This document shows positions 30,964-35,037 of a stretch of DNA of 35,037 bases, in pieces. The stretch is from PXAH01 sp964605645 (lineage in GTDB: Bacteria; Omnitrophota; Gorgyraeia; Duberdicusellales; 4484-171). Each line of letters opens with the position of its first letter. Positions within the stretch are counted from its first letter, which is position 1. Position numbers and translations under genes: made by a program. The stretch spans positions 1-35,037 of the forward strand of contig CAZSDJ010000017.1 of NCBI GenBank assembly GCA_964605645.1, written 5' to 3'. Below the pieces are notes generated by a model. The model made no database searches. It was not told where the DNA came from and worked only from the letters and a program-made list of their open reading frames with translations.

Positions 30964-32007
30964 ATGTTTTTAAAAATAAAAAAGGAAATTGATAAAAACC
31001 TTGCCAACTTTATCGCGGAACTAGATAAAGAATACGCTTTATCCTCCATCTCCCCAATTCTTTTTGCTAAAATTAAAGATTTTAGCCTGCGCGATGGTAA
31101 AAGAATCCGGCCAATTTTATTTATAATCGGTTACAAAGGTTATAAGGATAAGGCGGCAGCCGGCCTTTATCAAAGCGCACTTTCGATAGAACTACTCCAT
31201 GATTTCATGCTAATCCACGACGATATAATTGATAAATCTCAAACACGTCGGGGAAAACCGGCAATGCATGCAATGTTTGATAATTATTTAGCCAAAAATA
31301 AAAATGCTAAATTTAATGGCAGTGACCTGGGCATTGTAGTTGGAGACATTGTCTATGCCTTAGCTATCAACGCCTTTTTAGCGATTAAAGAAGACTTTTC
31401 ACGCAAAGAAAAAGCTTTACAAAATTTTGTCAAAGCCGCTATTTTTACCGGATCCGGTGAATTTATTGAACTTATCAATGGCATCAAACCACTACATAAG
31501 TTAAAAAAATCTGATATTTACAAGATATATGACTATAAAACAGCCTTTTACACATTTTCTTGCCCCCTTTCAACCGGCGCAATATTGGCAGGAACTAACA
31601 GTTCAGAAATTAATAAACTAAACGATTACGGAAAGTACCTCGGCCGCGCTTTTCAAATAAAAGATGATATCTTAGGAATTTTTGCAGAGCAAAAAAAGAC
31701 GGGAAAATCTCAAATCTCTGATTTACAAGAAGCCAAAAAAACCTTGCTCATATTTTATGCTTACGATAAAGCTTCCGGCAAAGAGCAAAATAAAATTAAG
31801 AAAATACTGGCAAAAGAAAAAATTAACAAAGCTGATCTAACTCAAATGCAAAAAATTATCATAAACACAAATGCACTTGATTTAGCTAAAAGAGACATTA
31901 AGGGCTTTGTCAAAAAAAGTCAAATAATTCTTGACCGGCTTTCGATGAAAAAAACTTACAAGAAAGCATTAACCAAATACTTCCTGCCCCTACTTACCAA
32001 AGAGTAA
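30964..32007 (+). CDS. Polyprenyl diphosphate synthase
   Basis: A 347-residue trans-isoprenyl diphosphate synthase (geranylgeranyl- or longer-chain type), which adds isopentenyl units to an allylic diphosphate. The first Asp-rich motif is LIHDDIIDKSQTRRG (Asp86, Asp87, Asp90), preceded by His79 and Phe81, and the second is FQIKDDILGIF. GKRIRP (45-50) binds diphosphate. I take the ATG at 30964; an upstream in-frame ATG at 30940 lies before the predicted transcription start. It could feed the UbiA-type enzyme and uses products of the IspH pathway encoded 1 kb away. Confidence 0.9.
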   Translation: MFLKIKKEIDKNLANFIAELDKEYALSSISPILFAKIKDFSLRDGKRIRPILFIIGYKGYKDKAAAGLYQSALSIELLHDFMLIHDDIIDKSQTRRGKPAMHAMFDNYLAKNKNAKFNGSDLGIVVGDIVYALAINAFLAIKEDFSRKEKALQNFVKAAIFTGSGEFIELINGIKPLHKLKKSDIYKIYDYKTAFYTFSCPLSTGAILAGTNSSEINKLNDYGKYLGRAFQIKDDILGIFAEQKKTGKSQISDLQEAKKTLLIFYAYDKASGKEQNKIKKILAKEKINKADLTQMQKIIINTNALDLAKRDIKGFVKKSQIILDRLSMKKTYKKALTKYFLPLLTKE

Positions 32008-32011
32008 TTAA

Positions 32012-32902
32012 CTAATCAATACAAATAAAATCGCAGGTACGAGTTTTTATGTCGAGAGCAAGTTCGTTTTTCGAGCCTACCTCCAAAGCTTTATTGATAT
32101 ACTCATAATATTTATCCATATTGCCTTTGGCACGATAAACCTGAGCCAGCCTTACATAGGTATTAGCAAAATTAGGGTCAGCTTCAATTGATTTTTGAAG
32201 ATATTTTTCTGCCTTTTCTAAATTCCGGCCGAAAATAGGGGGAACAAGCAAATAATAACTGCCAAAACCAAAGTAAACTATAGCCGAATCGGGATCAATT
32301 TTTTCTGCTTTTTTTAAATAAGCCATAACTGCTCTTCCGTTTATAATTTTGGATAAAGGCCCGCCGTAATGGACGATCATCCCCTTAGACCCGGAAAATA
32401 GGCCCAAGGCCCGGATATAATTCGGTTGGTCGACATTAGATTGCCCCATCTTGATAACCTTGTAAGAAAGTTTCGCCGATTTCTCAAATTTCATATCTAC
32501 ATAATAAAGATAAGCCAGAGTCATGTAGGCGGGAGCAAAATCCGGTTTTTTGTCAATAATCTGCTTGAGTTCTTCTCTACACGTCTTGCATTTATGTTGC
32601 CGGCGTAAAGTTTCGATTCTTCCCCACTGGGCGTATAAATTAGAAGGCTCTATTTCTAATATTTTTTCAAAAATATCTTTGGCCTTTTGGTTTTTGTATT
32701 GCCTAAAATACACTAAAGCCAGAAGATAAAGATCAGCGATTGACTGTTTATCTCCAGATACAAGTTTTTTTGTTTGCTTTAAACTAAGATCATCAGATTT
32801 TTCGTGAAGTTTTACCCAATCTAAGGAAAAAGTTGATTTTGTAATCAACAGGCAAAACAAAATAATTAAAATTAATATTTTTTTAAATAGTTTTTCTTGC
32901 AT
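32012..32902 (-). CDS. Exported TPR protein
   Basis: A 296-residue protein with an N-terminal signal or anchor (hydrophobic residues 9-26). Several tetratricopeptide repeats follow (AQWGRIETLRRQ, APAYMTLAYLYYVDMKFEKS, ANTYVRLAQVYRAKGNMDKY). Two cysteine pairs are present, CKTC (Cys105/Cys108) and CDFIC at the end, which could form disulfides outside the cytoplasm. The segment FGSYYLLVPPIFGRNLEKAEKY resembles the TatT-like TPR proteins of TRAP transport systems, but no transporter is nearby. It converges with the polyprenyl synthase gene, four bases apart, and diverges from ispH. Confidence 0.75.
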   Translation of the reverse strand: MQEKLFKKILILIILFCLLITKSTFSLDWVKLHEKSDDLSLKQTKKLVSGDKQSIADLYLLALVYFRQYKNQKAKDIFEKILEIEPSNLYAQWGRIETLRRQHKCKTCREELKQIIDKKPDFAPAYMTLAYLYYVDMKFEKSAKLSYKVIKMGQSNVDQPNYIRALGLFSGSKGMIVHYGGPLSKIINGRAVMAYLKKAEKIDPDSAIVYFGFGSYYLLVPPIFGRNLEKAEKYLQKSIEADPNFANTYVRLAQVYRAKGNMDKYYEYINKALEVGSKNELALDIKTRTCDFICID

Positions 32903-32935
32903 ATTTAGCCTTGATCAATAGAATGGTTACAGAGC

Positions 32936-32965
32936 TTGTATAAAAATTAAATGATTCATTATACC
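32936..32965 (+). promoter_or_regulatory. Possible ispH promoter
   Basis: TTGTAT (32936-32941), an 18-base spacer and TATACC (32960-32965). The leader would be under ten bases with no ribosome site. Confidence 0.35.
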
Positions 32966-32979
32966 TAAAATAATTATTT

Positions 32980-33819
32980 ATGAAAGTAAATTTAGCTAAA
33001 TCAGCCGGTTTCTGCATAGGAGTAAAAAGAGCTTTAGATATTGCACGCGGCCACGCTCGAGAGAGTAAACAAATCTATATGTTAGGAGACATCGTTCACA
33101 ACGAAACAGTAGTCAAAGAAATCAAAGAACAAGGAATAAAAAAAATAACTAGATTGAGCAAAGGTAGAAATAAAACTATTCTTATCCGCGCCCACGGAGC
33201 CCCAAAAGAAACTTATAAAAAAGCAAAAAAACTTGGTTACAAAATAATTGATGCAACTTGCCCAATGGTAAAAGAAATTCATAAGATCGCCCGTGAACAT
33301 GAAAAAAAAGGATACAAAATCATTGTAATCGGCGATAAAAAACATGATGAGGTTCAAGGCATTATCGGCCAGCTTGAAAACGAAGCAATGGTTTTAACTC
33401 CGGATGAAATGATAGATAAAAAAGAGTTTGAACTGATAACCAAAGCGGCTGTAGTTACCCAATCAACTCAAAATATTGAAAAAGTATTAAAAATCCTAGA
33501 CAAGTTAAAAGAATCTATTCCTGAACTTAAATTTATAAATACAATTTGCGCCCCTACACAAAAAAAGCAGGATGAAATTAAAAAAATGCCTTCTCAAAAT
33601 GATCTGATGCTAGTTGTCGGTTCAAAGACAAGTGCAAATACAAAAAGGCTTTACCAAATATCAAAAGAAATCAACCCTCATACTTATTGGATAAAAAATG
33701 CTAAAAATATTAAACCTTCTTGGCTAAAGAAAATAAATTCGGTAGGTATAACTGCGGGAGCCTCAACACCCGCAAGTAGTATCAAATCAGTAATTGACAA
33801 ACTCAAGAAGCTTTCTTAG
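32980..33819 (+). CDS. ispH: 4-Hydroxy-3-methylbut-2-enyl diphosphate reductase
   Basis: A 279-residue IspH/LytB enzyme, the last step of the MEP pathway, giving isopentenyl and dimethylallyl diphosphate. The three cysteines that hold the iron-sulfur cluster are Cys12 (AGFCIGV), Cys94 (DATCPMV) and Cys190 (NTICAPT). Also present are His40 (DIVHN), His72 (RAHGAP), His122 (KKHDEV), the VTQST loop and TAGASTPAS near the end. The length is normal for bacteria. It lies about 1 kb after the polyprenyl synthase gene, with the TPR gene in between on the other strand. Confidence 0.95.
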   Translation: MKVNLAKSAGFCIGVKRALDIARGHARESKQIYMLGDIVHNETVVKEIKEQGIKKITRLSKGRNKTILIRAHGAPKETYKKAKKLGYKIIDATCPMVKEIHKIAREHEKKGYKIIVIGDKKHDEVQGIIGQLENEAMVLTPDEMIDKKEFELITKAAVVTQSTQNIEKVLKILDKLKESIPELKFINTICAPTQKKQDEIKKMPSQNDLMLVVGSKTSANTKRLYQISKEINPHTYWIKNAKNIKPSWLKKINSVGITAGASTPASSIKSVIDKLKKLS

Positions 33820-33866
33820 AAATTTTCCCGCTCAAGTTTAAGGGCTTCATTAATTAACATTTTATT

Positions 33867-34115
33867 TTATAAAACCATCTTTACTGCCGGATGATCATTA
33901 AAATCAGAAAAAATTTTATTCCGGTCTGATTCATCTAAAACCCTGGTTTTTATTTCCAAAGAAACATATTTACCGGTTTTGCTTTGTTTAGATAAAACCA
34001 GGTTGTATTCTCTGTCATTTACCACTTCAGCAGCCACCATCTCCAGTGATGTTTGGTTGTTGCCAATGATTTTGTATCCCCAATAACAAGGATATTTTAT
34101 TTTTGGTTTTTCCAT
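33867..34115 (-). CDS. DUF493 (YbeD-like) protein
   Basis: An 82-residue protein matching the YbeD/DUF493 pattern: KIKYPCYWGYKIIG at the start, a helix (SLEMVAAEVV), two beta strands (YNLVLSKQSKTGKYVSLEIKT) and the final KIFSDFNDHPAVKMVL. The fold is an ACT-like ferredoxin fold. In some bacteria the gene lies beside lipB, but not here, and its role is unknown. A GAAG site precedes the ATG. It follows the membrane-channel gene on the same strand but a terminator separates them. Confidence 0.82.
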   Translation of the reverse strand: MEKPKIKYPCYWGYKIIGNNQTSLEMVAAEVVNDREYNLVLSKQSKTGKYVSLEIKTRVLDESDRNKIFSDFNDHPAVKMVL

Positions 34116-34165
34116 AGTTACTTCTTTTTTAACTATATTTTATCACAAAATTATTTCAATAATAA

Positions 34166-34203
34166 AAAATCCTTCGCCTCCCCGTAAGGAAACGAAGAAT
34201 TTT
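34166..34203 (-). terminator. Rho-independent terminator after the channel-like gene
   Basis: Stem AAAATCCTTCG / CGAAGAATTTT (10 of 11 pairs) with an inner CCTT/AAGG possibility in the loop. On the minus strand it ends in GATTTTTTATT. It lies about 22 bases after the channel-like gene. Confidence 0.7.
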
Positions 34204-34225
34204 GGTTATGCATCTAATAAGTTGT

Positions 34226-34897
34226 TTATTTTAGATATTTATTGCGAAAATCTTCTAATAGCTTTCCCGCCACATCTTTTCCGCCTAAGCCAAATGCTAA
34301 AGATAAAGCGAGGCAAATCCCGCCAAACAAAATATAAAAAGTAGTAGATACTAAAAATGGTGCTATCCCTAATTGACGCAATGATGCAGTAACAGCAAAA
34401 ATTACAATTGCCCACTGGCTTAAGCCAGCCAAGATTTCCGGTTTCGGCAATTTTGCGTTACTAGCTGCTGTCCTGACAATACTAGAAGTCAAATTAGCTA
34501 AAAATAGGCCGAGGACCAACACAAAAACTGCAGCAATTACGTTTGGAATATAGCCTAATAGCCCATCTAATAATTGTGAAGCAACAGTTAACCCTAGAGC
34601 ATTGACTACCATGGCTAATACTAAGATCATAATAAACCAATACACCAGCCCGCTCAATAATTGGCTGGCACTACTTTTGATGTTTCCTTTTGATAATGCA
34701 TTTGATATCCCGGCTTTATCGGCAAATTTTTCAAAACGAATTAGATCAAGAAACTTAGTCGCTATCTTTTTAATTATTTTTGCCACAATCCAACCAATTA
34801 CCAGAATAACTAACGCACCAAGCACGGCTGGAAAATATTCTCCGATCTTGCGAAGCATTTCTTTAGCGGGTTCGCCGACAAGTGCTTTCCAATTCAT
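34226..34897 (-). CDS. Channel-like membrane protein with conserved TM-helix repeats
   Basis: A 223-residue membrane protein with about five hydrophobic segments (20-42, 78-104, 112-140, 163-180 and 186-205). It has the repeated 'conserved TM helix' pattern found in CmpX and MscS-related proteins (FPAVLGALVILVIGWIVAKI; IPNVIAAVFVLVLGLFLANL). The soluble MscS beta domain is absent. The end, LSLAFGLGGKDVAGKLLEDF, is typical of this group. A role in osmotic or envelope stress is possible but unproven. It has a strong AGGAGG and its own promoter and terminator. Confidence 0.82.
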   Translation of the reverse strand: MNWKALVGEPAKEMLRKIGEYFPAVLGALVILVIGWIVAKIIKKIATKFLDLIRFEKFADKAGISNALSKGNIKSSASQLLSGLVYWFIMILVLAMVVNALGLTVASQLLDGLLGYIPNVIAAVFVLVLGLFLANLTSSIVRTAASNAKLPKPEILAGLSQWAIVIFAVTASLRQLGIAPFLVSTTFYILFGGICLALSLAFGLGGKDVAGKLLEDFRNKYLK

Positions 34898-34942
34898 ACA
34901 ACACCTCCTTTTAAATTGGTTTAAAATATTACCCCGATATTT

Positions 34943-34972
34943 TATCTAATCATTTTTTTATTATTTTGTCAA
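34943..34972 (-). promoter_or_regulatory. Promoter of the channel-like gene
   Basis: A perfect TTGACA (34967-34972) and TAGATA (34943-34948) at 18 bases, or TTAGAT at 17, on the minus strand. The remaining 65 bases to the window edge hold no gene that I can support. Confidence 0.6.
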
Positions 34973-35037
34973 GAGTTTCGATAACTGGAGTTTCCCCATT
35001 TTTTTTAGGGAGCCGCGAACTTAAGTAAAAGCTGTTT

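Noticed and set aside
34980..35037. Riboswitch at the right edge
   Set aside because: GGGAGCCGCGAACTTAAG and the GGAGTTTCCCC palindrome looked like parts of an aptamer, but I could not fit any known class and the sequence is cut by the window edge.

Overview
The window is about 35 kb of AT-rich bacterial DNA with densely packed genes, mostly on the minus strand. It looks like a metagenome-assembled scaffold, because one 100-N gap is flanked by the same 55 bp on both sides. The gene mix (cobalamin-type radical SAM protein, RtcB, TreT-like glycosyltransferase, archaeal-type class I aldolase, PilZ protein, neelaredoxin, small four-helix-bundle and GIY-YIG genes) fits an anaerobic or microaerophilic lineage such as Omnitrophota. 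That placement is inference: no rRNA or marker gene is present.

Layout. 1-2.0 kb: arsR/permease metal-resistance unit with a small GIY-YIG cassette inserted at the permease start codon. 2.0-4.7 kb: sensor kinase, receiver protein, DUF2391-like membrane protein and exported FKBP. 4.8-6.6 kb: B12-type radical SAM gene and a truncated YihY/BrkB fragment. 6.7-10.6 kb: MFS transporter overlapping an acyl ligase-ACP-acyltransferase fusion, an analogue of LplT/Aas. 10.6-13.2 kb: TreT-like trehalose synthase, EF-Tu-domain-2-like protein, alpha/beta hydrolase. 13.3-15.4 kb: RND/MMPL exporter. 15.4-17.3 kb: ferredoxin and RtcB, the latter split by the assembly gap. 17.4-19.1 kb: PilZ protein, an overlooked 57-codon membrane protein and an HD hydrolase. 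19.2-26.4 kb: a minus-strand redox/stress block (AraC-type regulator, PAS kinase, DJ-1, glutaredoxin, receiver, thioredoxin reductase, NDH-2, nicotinamidase, superoxide reductase, coiled-coil protein). 26.5-27.8 kb: class I aldolase plus ferredoxin. 28-35 kb: DoxX, UvsE, UbiA-type prenyltransferase, four-helix-bundle protein, polyprenyl synthase, TPR protein, IspH, DUF493 protein and a channel-like membrane protein.

How the genes work together. IspH, the polyprenyl synthase and the UbiA-family enzyme could supply a prenyl side chain for a quinone or lipid. The redox block would handle superoxide and thiol stress and may feed NADH to quinone through NDH-2.

The most unusual signal is a set of miniature repeat elements. 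One is a GIY-YIG gene bounded by perfect 11-bp inverted repeats, with an internally deleted copy beside it and TGAA at each junction. Another is a four-helix-bundle gene inside 24-bp inverted repeats, with an ORF-less relative 2.5 kb away. A third is a 155-bp fold-back sequence between the DJ-1 and glutaredoxin genes.
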